Virus record (IMG/VR): IMGVR_UViG_3300018059_000041
Location: 1-22,677 of that record
Origin: a virus
Strand: one strand, 5' to 3'
Length of the DNA stretch: 22,677 bases
Below are positions 8,362 to 13,887 of this stretch, one piece after another (within the stretch, counting starts at the first letter, position 1; each line of letters starts with the position of its first letter). The notes below the pieces were generated by a model. It had not been told where the DNA came from. It searched no databases and saw only the letters and a program-made list of their open reading frames with translations. The translations under genes and the position numbers were made by a program.

Positions 8362-9123
8362 ATGGTTCTTCCTTTCACCCGCGGCACCGCCGTCTCCACA
8401 CTCTTCCTGCGAGATCCAGACACTGCCCTGATGCTGGATCTCTGGGACCGCTACTCCGGCGCGCCAGGACTCCTCAATGCGACGCCCGTGGCCAGCCAGC
8501 GACGCTTCGGCTATGTCTATGACCCGGAGACGGAACGATACGCCAACGTGACCACCGGGCGCATCGTAACAGACCCGCAGTTACGCCGCTACGTGAGCAA
8601 CATCTCCAACCAGGCGAACCTGCGGATGAAGAAAAATACCCAGCAGCTGATCGCCGGTGTGATCCTCTTAGCCGCCTGGTACGAGGAGATGCGCTCCCTG
8701 ATCTCCGCCCTCTACCGCACGATCTTCCTGTTGTCGATCGGCGGCTTTCTCTTCGAAGACGACACCGCGCGCGCGCTCTTCTATTTGTTGACCCTGCCTC
8801 AATTCACCAGGCTCGACAACTTCGAACGCCAGCTCGAGACGGGTGCGCAATCGCTGGACGGGAGAGCCATGAATCGTGCGGGGCTGTACGGGCTGTACGG
8901 GAACGGACTCTGGCAGAATGTCGGGCTTGAGAGAGCGAAGAAAAAGGGATTTACGGAGGCACGCCGGATCCTGGGCCCGACCGAGACGCATTGCCATGAC
9001 GAATCGGATCGCCCTGGCTGCTGGGAATTATGGAAGAAAGGCTATATGCCGATCAGCGAGATGATTCCCATCGGCGACGCGGCGTGTTACAGCAACTGCC
9101 GATGTCATATTAGATACAGATGA
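8362..9123 (+). CDS. Minor head / head morphogenesis protein (Mu gpF/SPP1 gp7-like)
   Basis: The 253-residue protein begins at the ATG 8362, which follows the previous stop and an AAAGG. In-frame ATGs lie further upstream inside the previous gene. The C-terminus has the signature of gpF-like minor head proteins: a GPTETHCHDE loop, a CW doublet, then an YSNCRCHIRYR ending. This resembles the D..C..C...G....H.NCRC pattern of that family. The middle (about 95-180) is helical and partly hydrophobic. Such proteins sit at the portal inside the prohead and are thought to be ejected with DNA or to help connector assembly. Its position right after the portal supports the call. Confidence 0.75.
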   Translation: MVLPFTRGTAVSTLFLRDPDTALMLDLWDRYSGAPGLLNATPVASQRRFGYVYDPETERYANVTTGRIVTDPQLRRYVSNISNQANLRMKKNTQQLIAGVILLAAWYEEMRSLISALYRTIFLLSIGGFLFEDDTARALFYLLTLPQFTRLDNFERQLETGAQSLDGRAMNRAGLYGLYGNGLWQNVGLERAKKKGFTEARRILGPTETHCHDESDRPGCWELWKKGYMPISEMIPIGDAACYSNCRCHIRYR

Positions 9124-9140
9124 AACACATGAGGTGAGAT

Positions 9141-9194
9141 ATGAATAAAATAAAGTTTCGATTGCGGAGGCGGATATGCCTAATCCAATTATGA
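9141..9194 (+). CDS. 17-residue basic leader-like ORF
   Basis: A GAGGTGA ribosome binding site sits exactly where expected before this ATG. The ORF encodes only MNKIKFRLRRRICLIQL and stops inside the next gene, whose own GGAGG site lies within it. It may serve as a translational coupler for the carbohydrate-binding gene, or be the decayed start of an older gene. No function can be assigned. Confidence 0.3.
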   Translation: MNKIKFRLRRRICLIQL

Positions 9195-10231
9195 CGCGGA
9201 AATTGACGGGAATGGGTTTTTTCAATTCAGCAGGCGTGCCGGGTATTACCCTGCCGTACACCTTCACGCCTCCTGTATCGGGTGCGTGGCCGTCTCCGTG
9301 GGTGGCTCCTACGTGGAGCGGGAAGGTAAATGTCCCGACATTAGGAGCAGAACTGTTTACCGACCCAGGGTTGGAAGGGACGTACACAGATGGGCTTGTC
9401 GCGCAGCTTGCCAAGTCTGGAAGTCCAACATTGGCACAATCGGCAGACGTTCACGGCGGCAACAAAGCACAAGAATTTACAGGGGTTACATCAAACAATG
9501 CGTTGTATAAAATTGTTGTACCAATAGCTAATAGATTCTATCAATTCTCATTCTGGACAAAGCGCACAGCGGGGAACAATAGCACCAATATTCCACAGCT
9601 CAGCGGTGGTGGCGGTTTTATTGCGTCCACTTCTTTTAGTGATCGAATCACATACGCGGAATACACGCAAAGAACAATCACAAAATTTATAAACAGTACC
9701 GCTAACCTTTTTGCTTATTTAGCTTATGACATAGGTATAAGTGGATTTGACACTATACTTTATGATGATTTAAGTCTTAGCTTTATTGATACACCAAGCA
9801 TGTTTGCAACAGTAGATGCAGGTGATGTTGCTGTAACTGCTAAAGCAAGATGGGATTGGACAAAGCGAAATGGTCTGTCTGGTGTAATCTCAAAAGCTGA
9901 TGTGGGGTTGAATAATTTTTTAGTCGCCTACTACTTTCCGATACATCAAGACTATACCTATTGTGTTCTCGATCAATGGGTCAATGGCGTTCCAACAAAC
10001 CTAATCGCTGCATGGTCTAACGCAGGCAGTCCGGGTTCAGGAAACACGCCTGCTGCCACGGAGTGGTTGGAAATTCGTGTTGATGAAACTAATACATTTG
10101 CTCAATTGTTCCATAATAATACGCAGGTCGGCACAAATAAAAATATAGATGCTGCACTTTTACCTAACACTAGAGTTGGTACTTTTTCCTCCGGAGGTGA
10201 TAGCCAACTGGCAGAATTTTTTTGTGGCTAA
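9176..10231 (+). CDS. Virion-type carbohydrate-binding protein (jelly-roll plus LamG-like)
   Basis: A 351-residue, beta-rich protein with a strong start (GGAGGCGGATATG). Residues about 60-205 look like a CBM4/9- or CBM6-type jelly roll (ELFTDPGLEGTYTDG, FYQFSFWTKR, then ILYDDLSLSF). Residues about 210-350 look like a concanavalin/LamG-type sandwich (ARWDWTKRNGLSG, EWLEIRVDET, then AQLFHNNTQVG). Such modules are typical of tail fibres, spikes and adhesion proteins that bind surface sugars. The frame stops right after LAEFFCG, one codon past a run of seven T. A +1 shift there would join it to the deacetylase ORF, so this may be the front half of one gene. AT-rich relative to the head genes. Confidence 0.55.
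   Translation: MPNPIMTRKLTGMGFFNSAGVPGITLPYTFTPPVSGAWPSPWVAPTWSGKVNVPTLGAELFTDPGLEGTYTDGLVAQLAKSGSPTLAQSADVHGGNKAQEFTGVTSNNALYKIVVPIANRFYQFSFWTKRTAGNNSTNIPQLSGGGGFIASTSFSDRITYAEYTQRTITKFINSTANLFAYLAYDIGISGFDTILYDDLSLSFIDTPSMFATVDAGDVAVTAKARWDWTKRNGLSGVISKADVGLNNFLVAYYFPIHQDYTYCVLDQWVNGVPTNLIAAWSNAGSPGSGNTPAATEWLEIRVDETNTFAQLFHNNTQVGTNKNIDAALLPNTRVGTFSSGGDSQLAEFFCG
10217..10223 (+). other. T7 homopolymer at junction of two likely joined ORFs
   Basis: Seven T residues in a row lie where the carbohydrate-binding frame ends and the deacetylase frame continues one base over (+1). In the second frame the peptide reads NFFVANSNLNPG, a natural end for a sugar-binding beta-sandwich. This could be a sequencing or assembly indel, a natural mutation, or less likely a recoding site. 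Confidence 0.5.
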
Positions 10232-10979
10232 TAGCAACTTGAACCCCGGATTAATAACCTTGCCTGTACAAATGGATCAAGATCAAGCAAGCGCAATTGC
10301 GATAGGTTTTGACGATGCCTTTGCATCCGTATATACAGAGGCTTATCCGCTGATGAAGGCGCGCGGATTGCGTGGAACGATTTACGTACCCACATTTTAT
10401 ATAGGTCAGGCAGGTTATATGACTGTTGAGCAATTGCAGGAGATGTATGCTGATGGATGGGATATATCCAGTCACGGAAAAACAGCGACACCGCTGGCGG
10501 GTCTGACCTATGAGCAACAGTTGGTAGAGATAAACGATGCGATGGATGCCTTAGATGGGTGGGGCTTTACTCGTTCGTCTCGGTACGTTGCTTATTCTGG
10601 AGGGTCATACGACTCCAATACATTATTAGTAATGGCAGCAACAGGACAATTGACGGGCAGAACGGTAGCAACAAACCGCATCAACGAATACCCAATCACT
10701 GCACCATATCTTTTGTATAACTGGGCTGTATTTGGCTCATCGGTTTCTTTGGCGGCAATGAAAGTGCATTTTGATAACATCCGCGCTGGCAATTTCACGT
10801 CCATCATTTATGGACACAAACTGGCAGCGACCGCAGAGGACAATAACACGTGGGCAATTGCAGATTTTCAAGTGGCGATGGATTATTTGATTACCCTGCC
10901 AATTGTCTGCCTGACTATAAGCGAGTTGCACACGCTAAATACTGCCACTGTGAGCCACAAGCATAGGATGGATTGGTAA
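10224..10979 (+). CDS. Polysaccharide deacetylase-like (CE4/NodB fold), possibly C-terminal half of the preceding protein
   Basis: The frame is open from 10149; GTG 10224 is used only because it is the first usable codon after the upstream gene's T-run. The protein has the NodB order: IAIGFDDAF (motif 1, TFDDG-like), GWDISSHGKT (motif 2), RYVAYSGGSYD (motif 3), SIIYGHKLA (late His motif) and a final strand CLTISELHTL. CE4 enzymes remove N- or O-acetyl groups from peptidoglycan or surface polysaccharide. On a virion this would modify the receptor glycan. In motif 2 the second metal-binding His is replaced (SHGKTAT rather than SHxxTH), so activity is uncertain. No good Shine-Dalgarno site precedes it, which supports fusion with the upstream ORF. 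Confidence 0.6.
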   Translation: MANSNLNPGLITLPVQMDQDQASAIAIGFDDAFASVYTEAYPLMKARGLRGTIYVPTFYIGQAGYMTVEQLQEMYADGWDISSHGKTATPLAGLTYEQQLVEINDAMDALDGWGFTRSSRYVAYSGGSYDSNTLLVMAATGQLTGRTVATNRINEYPITAPYLLYNWAVFGSSVSLAAMKVHFDNIRAGNFTSIIYGHKLAATAEDNNTWAIADFQVAMDYLITLPIVCLTISELHTLNTATVSHKHRMDW

Positions 10980-10993
10980 ATAGAATGAACATT
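10978..10993 (+). repeat. 16-bp direct repeat, left copy
   Basis: AAATAGAATGAACATT begins in the deacetylase stop codon. An identical copy is at 11731-11746, and the flanking ATTA two bases later also matches. The pair brackets the small basic protein and the adenine methyltransferase. Confidence 0.6.
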
Positions 10994-11019
10994 TGATTAC
11001 CACGGATGGAAATCAAATG
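10990..11019 (+). other. 9-bp inverted repeat (stem-loop) between deacetylase and 11033 gene
   Basis: CATTTGATT (10990-10998) pairs with AATCAAATG (11011-11019) around a 12-base loop. There is no T-run after it, so it is not a clear intrinsic terminator. It overlaps the left direct repeat and lies just before the next start, so it could be an operator or a weak terminator. Confidence 0.35.
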
Positions 11020-11032
11020 ATAAAATAGAGAT

Positions 11033-11227
11033 ATGAAAACAAAACTTTCAAACACACACGGCGGTAGACGCAAGGGAGCAGGACGCAAGGCGACCCCTGA
11101 ACCCGTATTTGAAAAGCGATTCCGAGCAACCGAGGAAGAGCAAAAGGAATTCATGTCTCTATTGACTGGCGACGCGAGGCAGGATTTCATTCTCATACTT
11201 GAAGCATTGAAAGGCAAGCAATCATGA
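11033..11227 (+). CDS. Small basic protein (64 aa), possible DNA-binding
   Basis: Encodes 64 residues with a very basic N-terminal GGRRKGAGRK segment (about 10-19), followed by a charged helical part (FRATEEEQKEFMSLL). The GRRKGAGRK motif recurs in small phage proteins and resembles an AT-hook-like or nucleic-acid-binding tail. The ribosome binding site is weak. It overlaps the methyltransferase gene by ATGA, so the two are probably co-translated and may work together at DNA. Function is not established. Confidence 0.5.
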   Translation: MKTKLSNTHGGRRKGAGRKATPEPVFEKRFRATEEEQKEFMSLLTGDARQDFILILEALKGKQS

Positions 11228-11736
11228 ACGGTATGGGCAGTCATCAATCCCATAAGATGATTAAGGATGAATGGCTTACTCCGCCTGAAATCATAAAGGT
11301 TTTGGGAGAGTTCGACCTTGATCCTTGTGCGCCTGCTGTTCGTCCGTGGGATATGGCAAAGGAACACATTTGCCTGCCTGATAACGGACTAACGCACGAA
11401 TGGCACGGGCGCGTGTGGCTCAATCCACCTTATGGATCACACACGGGCGCGTGGTTATCTCGCCTTGCAGAGCATGGCAACGGAGTTGCCTTGATATTTG
11501 CAAGGACAGAAACGGCGGACTGGTTTAAGTGGATATGGTCAAAGGCAACCGCTGTTCTATTTATTGAAGGGCGGTTGTATTTCCACCACGTAAACGGGAA
11601 ATGTGCCAAGCACAACAGCGGCGCGCCGTCTGCCTTGATTGCCTACGGTAGAGATAATGCACAGGCTTTACTCAAAAGCGGCATAAAGGGCAAACTTGTT
11701 TTCCTAGATAAAAACGTTCTAGTCGAGTTTAAATAG
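11224..11736 (+). CDS. Phage N6-adenine DNA methyltransferase (Dam family)
   Basis: The 170-residue protein matches the phage Dam family (DNA_N6_AMT type). Features are DEWLTPPEI near 15, FDLDPCAPAVRPW near 29, HGRVWLNPPYGS near 61 (catalytic NPPY for adenine N6 methylation), then ALIFARTETADWF and the C-terminal FLDKNVLVEF. It would methylate phage DNA, probably to escape host restriction or to influence packaging and expression. No partner nuclease is nearby except the HNH gene on the other strand. The length is usual for the family. It overlaps the small basic protein gene by 4 bases. Confidence 0.88.
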   Translation: MNGMGSHQSHKMIKDEWLTPPEIIKVLGEFDLDPCAPAVRPWDMAKEHICLPDNGLTHEWHGRVWLNPPYGSHTGAWLSRLAEHGNGVALIFARTETADWFKWIWSKATAVLFIEGRLYFHHVNGKCAKHNSGAPSALIAYGRDNAQALLKSGIKGKLVFLDKNVLVEFK

Positions 11737-11746
11737 AATGAACATT
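11731..11746 (+). repeat. 16-bp direct repeat, right copy
   Basis: Identical to 10978-10993 and again overlapping a stop codon region, here the methyltransferase TAG. The two copies enclose about 740 bases and exactly two genes. Confidence 0.6.
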
Positions 11747-11751
11747 CAATT

Positions 11752-11835
11752 ATGACCGCCCTTGATATGCTTCTGCTGTCCGTTTTGTTGGTTACTGTTG
11801 TATTGTGTGGACTATTAGTGCTGGTGATTGGATAA
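11752..11835 (+). CDS. 27-residue hydrophobic peptide, tentative
   Basis: An ORF of 27 codons right after the right repeat encodes MTALDM followed by an almost unbroken hydrophobic stretch of about 20 residues (LLLSVLLVTVVLCGLLVLVI). This would be a single membrane span with no soluble domain. The ribosome binding site is poor. It could be a small holin-like or regulatory membrane peptide, but nothing beyond hydrophobicity supports this. Confidence 0.3.
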   Translation: MTALDMLLLSVLLVTVVLCGLLVLVIG

Positions 11836-11849
11836 TCGAAAGGACTTTG

Positions 11850-11948
11850 ATGATGGCATCTCGTAGAGTTTACAACAAGGTTTTCTCCCCTGAGATCTGG
11901 GAGATGGTCAATCCCCAGAACAAAGAGCTGCTGGATGATGCTAGCTGA
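11850..11948 (+). pseudogene. Integrase-like N-terminal fragment (tyrosine recombinase), truncated
   Basis: A 32-residue ORF with an AAAGGA site. RVYNKVFSPEIWEMVNPQNK then ELLDD resembles the start of core-binding regions of phage tyrosine recombinases, in which NKELLxDF leads into the SAM-like domain. The resemblance ends at ELLDDAS and the frame stops. The last 8 bases overlap the tail of the leftward HNH gene. The likely reading is a recombinase gene cut off by insertion of the leftward cassette or by deletion. No catalytic R/HxxR/Y part is found nearby. The family call rests on a short match from memory. Confidence 0.35.
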
Positions 11949-12417
11949 ATTTTTTGTGACAAATCCGACATACAGGGATAACGTCCAGCCAATTCTCTTT
12001 GGCGTAGCCTTTGTGGTGGTGATATTCCTGTGCCGGCCTACCGCACTCAACGCACTTCAGGGTTTTGATGTGAGGCAACTTCTTGTATTTAACGGCAAGG
12101 CGCACGGCAACGCGGGCATGATACTTTTCAGGACACTTTTTATTATATTTCTCTTGAGAGGCGTATACTTTGTTGCGATTGGTTTTAACCCACTCACTCA
12201 TGTAACTAGGATTGTTCTCCCGAAATTTTTTAGTTGCCTTGGCTTTTGTTTTACGTCGCTTTTCCGCGTTATCCCTAGCCCACCGGTTATTCTGAGCGTC
12301 CCTGCAAACTTTACACTTGCCTTCGCGGCCGTCCTTTGTGAACTTGCTTTCGTAGAACTCGCCGAGTGGCTTTTCTACGTCACACTCCTTGCACAGCTTC
12401 TTGATCTCATCACTCAT
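11941..12417 (-). CDS. HNH homing-type endonuclease with N-terminal zinc ribbon
   Basis: A leftward 158-residue protein with a perfect Shine-Dalgarno (GGAGGTGAG) just before its ATG at 12417. The N-terminal CKEC (9-12) and CKVC (35-38) make a zinc ribbon. The long basic middle (about 45-110) suits DNA binding. The C-terminus has CVEC (122-125), YHHHKGY (132-138) and VCRICHKK (149-156), the HNH catalytic/zinc site. Free-standing HNH genes of this kind are selfish elements common in phages. It is the last gene of a leftward operon opposite to the head genes, and it abuts a truncated integrase-like fragment, consistent with insertion. Confidence 0.85.
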   Translation of the reverse strand: MSDEIKKLCKECDVEKPLGEFYESKFTKDGREGKCKVCRDAQNNRWARDNAEKRRKTKAKATKKFRENNPSYMSEWVKTNRNKVYASQEKYNKKCPEKYHARVAVRLAVKYKKLPHIKTLKCVECGRPAQEYHHHKGYAKENWLDVIPVCRICHKKFS

Positions 12418-12420
12418 CTC

Positions 12421-12507
12421 TCACCTCCGCGCGGCGGTAGCCGTTACTATAGTAACGGCTACCAATTCTTGCCAAGACTCGTCCCAGTGGTAAGTGGGGC
12501 CAGCCAT
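12421..12507 (-). CDS. 28-residue ORF spanning a perfect palindrome, tentative
   Basis: On the minus strand an ATG 3 bases after the stop of the 135-residue protein opens a 28-codon ORF (MAGPTYHWDESWQELVAVTI, then VTATAARR). Its stop codon lies inside the HNH ribosome binding site (AGGTGA), a classic coupling layout. A 28-bp palindrome occupies its second half and encodes the VAVTIVTAT-like repeat. The ORF may exist for coupling, or the palindrome may be the functional object. Confidence 0.35.
   Translation of the reverse strand: MAGPTYHWDESWQELVAVTIVTATAARR
12436..12463. repeat. Perfect 28-bp palindrome
   Basis: Each half reads GGTAGCCGTTACTA and its exact reverse complement, with no spacer. 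RNA from either strand could form a stem of 12 pairs with a four-base loop, but no U-run follows on either side, so it is not a standard terminator. It could be a dimeric protein operator, a recombination or cleavage site, or a translational control hairpin before the HNH gene. Confidence 0.8.
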
Positions 12508-12510
12508 CGA

Positions 12511-12918
12511 TTACAGGCCGAAGAAAGTACGCGCGGTCAGGCGAATGGCGACGGCGATCAGTTCCACCGCGCAAAGCCAGGAGCGGGTCATTGTGCGGAA
12601 CATCAGCGCGCGGTGAGAGCTAAAGAAACGGAAGAAGTCGCCGGTGTATATCTTGGCGTTATTGGCCTGCTCGCTCGCAATCTTCCACGCGGTTACAACT
12701 TCATCGGCGAGAGTAGGGCCGATCAGAAATTGAATATCAAGAACAGCTTCAAGCAAAAAGTTTCTTCCGGGGAAATTGCGTGCATTGGAAAACGCCAGCG
12801 CGGTATTGACTTGCCATTCAACAGTGCGGCGCTTCCACGGCGTCTTGCTAATGATCCGCAACGCTCTATGCAGTCTGGCATCCAAATTATCATCGGTAGG
12901 GTTTTGAGAATCAAACAT
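12511..12918 (-). CDS. Hypothetical 135-residue protein, leftward
   Basis: Starts at 12918 with AAGGAG 8 bases upstream and ends 3 bases before the 28-residue ORF, as the second gene of the leftward cassette. The sequence is mostly helical. It has a charged N-terminus (DDNLDARLHRALRII), Arg/Trp-rich middle (TPWKRRTVEWQVN) and an aromatic and basic C-terminal third (GDFFRFFSSHRALMFRTM). I recognise no domain. Its place between a ribbon-helix-helix regulator and an HNH gene suggests an accessory or defence-type role, but that is only inference. Confidence 0.6.
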   Translation of the reverse strand: MFDSQNPTDDNLDARLHRALRIISKTPWKRRTVEWQVNTALAFSNARNFPGRNFLLEAVLDIQFLIGPTLADEVVTAWKIASEQANNAKIYTGDFFRFFSSHRALMFRTMTRSWLCAVELIAVAIRLTARTFFGL

Positions 12919-12951
12919 GGCGATACTCCTTTATTAGTTGCACCGCCATGC

Positions 12952-12957
12952 TATAAT
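12952..12957 (+). promoter_or_regulatory. Isolated TATAAT on the plus strand, candidate promoter
   Basis: A perfect TATAAT lies in the 126-base gap between the two leftward genes, pointing rightward. No recognisable -35 stands 16-18 bases upstream. A transcript from here would contain the 12998-13031 hairpin and run antisense to the regulator gene. Confidence 0.2.
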
Positions 12958-12997
12958 TTAAACAGCATTCGCGGTGGTAGGTTCACTGCGGATGTCA

Positions 12998-13031
12998 GGG
13001 CTGAGAGTGTGTCTCACCACGCTCTCAGCCC
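12998..13031. other. 10-bp stem-loop between leftward genes
   Basis: GGGCTGAGAG (12998-13007) pairs with CTCTCAGCCC (13022-13031) around a 14-base loop. It follows the stop of the ribbon-helix-helix gene on the minus strand. With no U-run on either side it is only a possible attenuator, processing site or Rho-dependent end. The rest of this 126-base gap holds nothing else I can name. Confidence 0.45.
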
Positions 13032-13044
13032 GTCTTATAAACGA

Positions 13045-13248
13045 TTATGGGGCTTTGGGTTTCTTAGTTACCTCCTTGACTGCTGGCTTGACTTCATACT
13101 GCGCCTCAAGAGCGTTCTTCAGATAAAACTCAAAAGCGCGCAGCATTTCACTGTTCAACGAACGGCGATTGTTCTGCGCGCTTTTGGTAATCGCATCATG
13201 AAGATGCGTCTCTTCATCTGTGAACCGAATGGTGATTCTTGTAACCAT
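13045..13248 (-). CDS. Ribbon-helix-helix (Arc/CopG-like) transcription regulator
   Basis: A leftward 67-residue protein with a classic RHH core: strand TRITIRFTDEE (about 3-13), first helix ETHLHDAITKSAQNN, the NRRSLNSEMLRAFEFYL second helix, and a basic Lys-rich tail. RHH proteins dimerise and place the paired strand in the DNA major groove, often at tandem half-sites. It is the first gene of the leftward cassette and has its own promoter with two direct half-sites between -35 and -10, so it probably represses itself. It could also be an antitoxin-like partner of the downstream 135-residue protein, though they are 126 bases apart. Confidence 0.8.
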   Translation of the reverse strand: MVTRITIRFTDEETHLHDAITKSAQNNRRSLNSEMLRAFEFYLKNALEAQYEVKPAVKEVTKKPKAP

Positions 13249-13254
13249 AGCGCA

Positions 13255-13283
13255 ATAGTATCACCATCGTGTCACTACGTCAA
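13255..13283 (-). promoter_or_regulatory. Promoter of the leftward cassette
   Basis: On the minus strand TTGACG (13283-13278) is followed after exactly 17 bases by TACTAT (13260-13255). The expected start of transcription falls at or next to the ATG at 13248, so the mRNA would be leaderless. Good match to a sigma70-type promoter. Confidence 0.65.
13258..13275. promoter_or_regulatory. Tandem GTRTCAC half-sites, likely RHH operator
   Basis: GTATCAC (13258-13264) and GTGTCAC (13269-13275) are direct repeats 11 bp apart, about one helical turn, and lie between the -35 and -10 of the regulator's promoter, partly over the -10. This spacing suits two RHH dimers binding side by side. Confidence 0.5.
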
Positions 13284-13335
13284 GGCGGTTTCATGAAACT
13301 CAATTTCTTTTTACACAATCTCCTATAGGTGAATT

Positions 13336-13545
13336 ATGGACAACACGAGCCAACCCAACAAGCCTGTGACCGATCTATCTGACCGCGTGGTGCAACTGGC
13401 GCGCATGATCGAGCGGTTGCCGCCTGGCAACTATGAGATCTCGCTTAAGAAGCAGGAGCTGAGTGTGCAGCCTTGGAATGTGGAGATCGTGCGTACCGAA
13501 AAGATATCCAGCGCCAACCTATCCAAAGGAGCAACTCCGGAGTGA
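13336..13545 (+). CDS. Small hypothetical phage protein (69 aa)
   Basis: First rightward gene after the leftward cassette, with AGGTG 7 bases before the ATG. The 69-residue protein has a helical middle (LSDRVVQLARMIERLPPGNY) and then a beta-like segment (EISLKKQELSVQPWNVEIVR). No family is recognised. It overlaps the next gene's Shine-Dalgarno site, so the two are coupled. It returns to the GC-richer style of the head genes. Confidence 0.6.
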   Translation: MDNTSQPNKPVTDLSDRVVQLARMIERLPPGNYEISLKKQELSVQPWNVEIVRTEKISSANLSKGATPE

Positions 13546-13547
13546 TC

Positions 13548-13745
13548 ATGTGGTGGGATGTCACACAACTATCCAAGAAGGAAGTGCATGTGTATCCATC
13601 CGAGGAGGCGCATGAACACATTCTGGATGCGGAGCTCTGCAACTGTCTTCCGGACGTGAAAGAGGCGGCCGGAAACCGGATGGTCGTGCACCGCAAGATC
13701 CATAATGAACCGATCGTGGTACTCGATGCCGACGGGGTCAAATGA
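13548..13745 (+). CDS. Small hypothetical protein with CxC and His motifs (65 aa)
   Basis: The frame is open from upstream; ATG 13548 is chosen because CCGGAG is 5-8 bases before it. The sequence has EEAHEHILDAELCNCLPDV and then NRMVVHRKIH. This resembles small proteins in many tailed phages where a His precedes a CxC-P cluster and a VVHxxxD ending, possibly a metal-binding fold of unknown role. Function is not known. Confidence 0.55.
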   Translation: MWWDVTQLSKKEVHVYPSEEAHEHILDAELCNCLPDVKEAAGNRMVVHRKIHNEPIVVLDADGVK

Positions 13746-13837
13746 CTTCCTGCCCAAATGGGTATGTTCCTGATTCCAGCCCTCTGTGCTAAGATTTCAA
13801 CGATCAACTGAATCGTTCCCGATCCTTGCGAAAGCTG

Positions 13838-13871
13838 GCCCGGACTCCCTTCATGGAGTTCGGGCTTTTTT
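13838..13871 (+). terminator. Rho-independent terminator
   Basis: GCCCGGACTCC (13838-13848) pairs with GGAGTTCGGGC (13855-13865) over 11 pairs (one G-U), with a 6-base loop, and is followed directly by six T. It ends transcription from the left before the protease region. A second 6-bp stem (13799-13804 with 13812-13817) lies just upstream. Otherwise the 142-base gap holds no gene. Confidence 0.88.
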
Positions 13872-13887
13872 GTTTCCTGGAGCCTGT

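Noticed and set aside
10149-10223. ATG at 10149 as start of the deacetylase
   Set aside because: It would overlap the upstream ORF by 83 bases with no ribosome binding site at the right distance; the residues encoded there do not look like a signal peptide or deacetylase.
12959-13040. Possible tRNA or structured RNA in the gap between leftward genes
   Set aside because: A GGTTCA-like string and a stem are present, but no cloverleaf with acceptor, D and anticodon arms can be drawn.
11935-13296. Long rightward ORF of about 450 codons opposite the leftward cassette
   Set aside because: It overlies three leftward genes with clear domains, promoter and ribosome binding sites. Its own protein shows no domain and is unevenly composed, so it is a shadow frame.
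13786-13887. Upstream extension of the 13888 gene
   Set aside because: It runs through a strong intrinsic terminator hairpin, whereas ATG 13888 has its own ribosome binding site.
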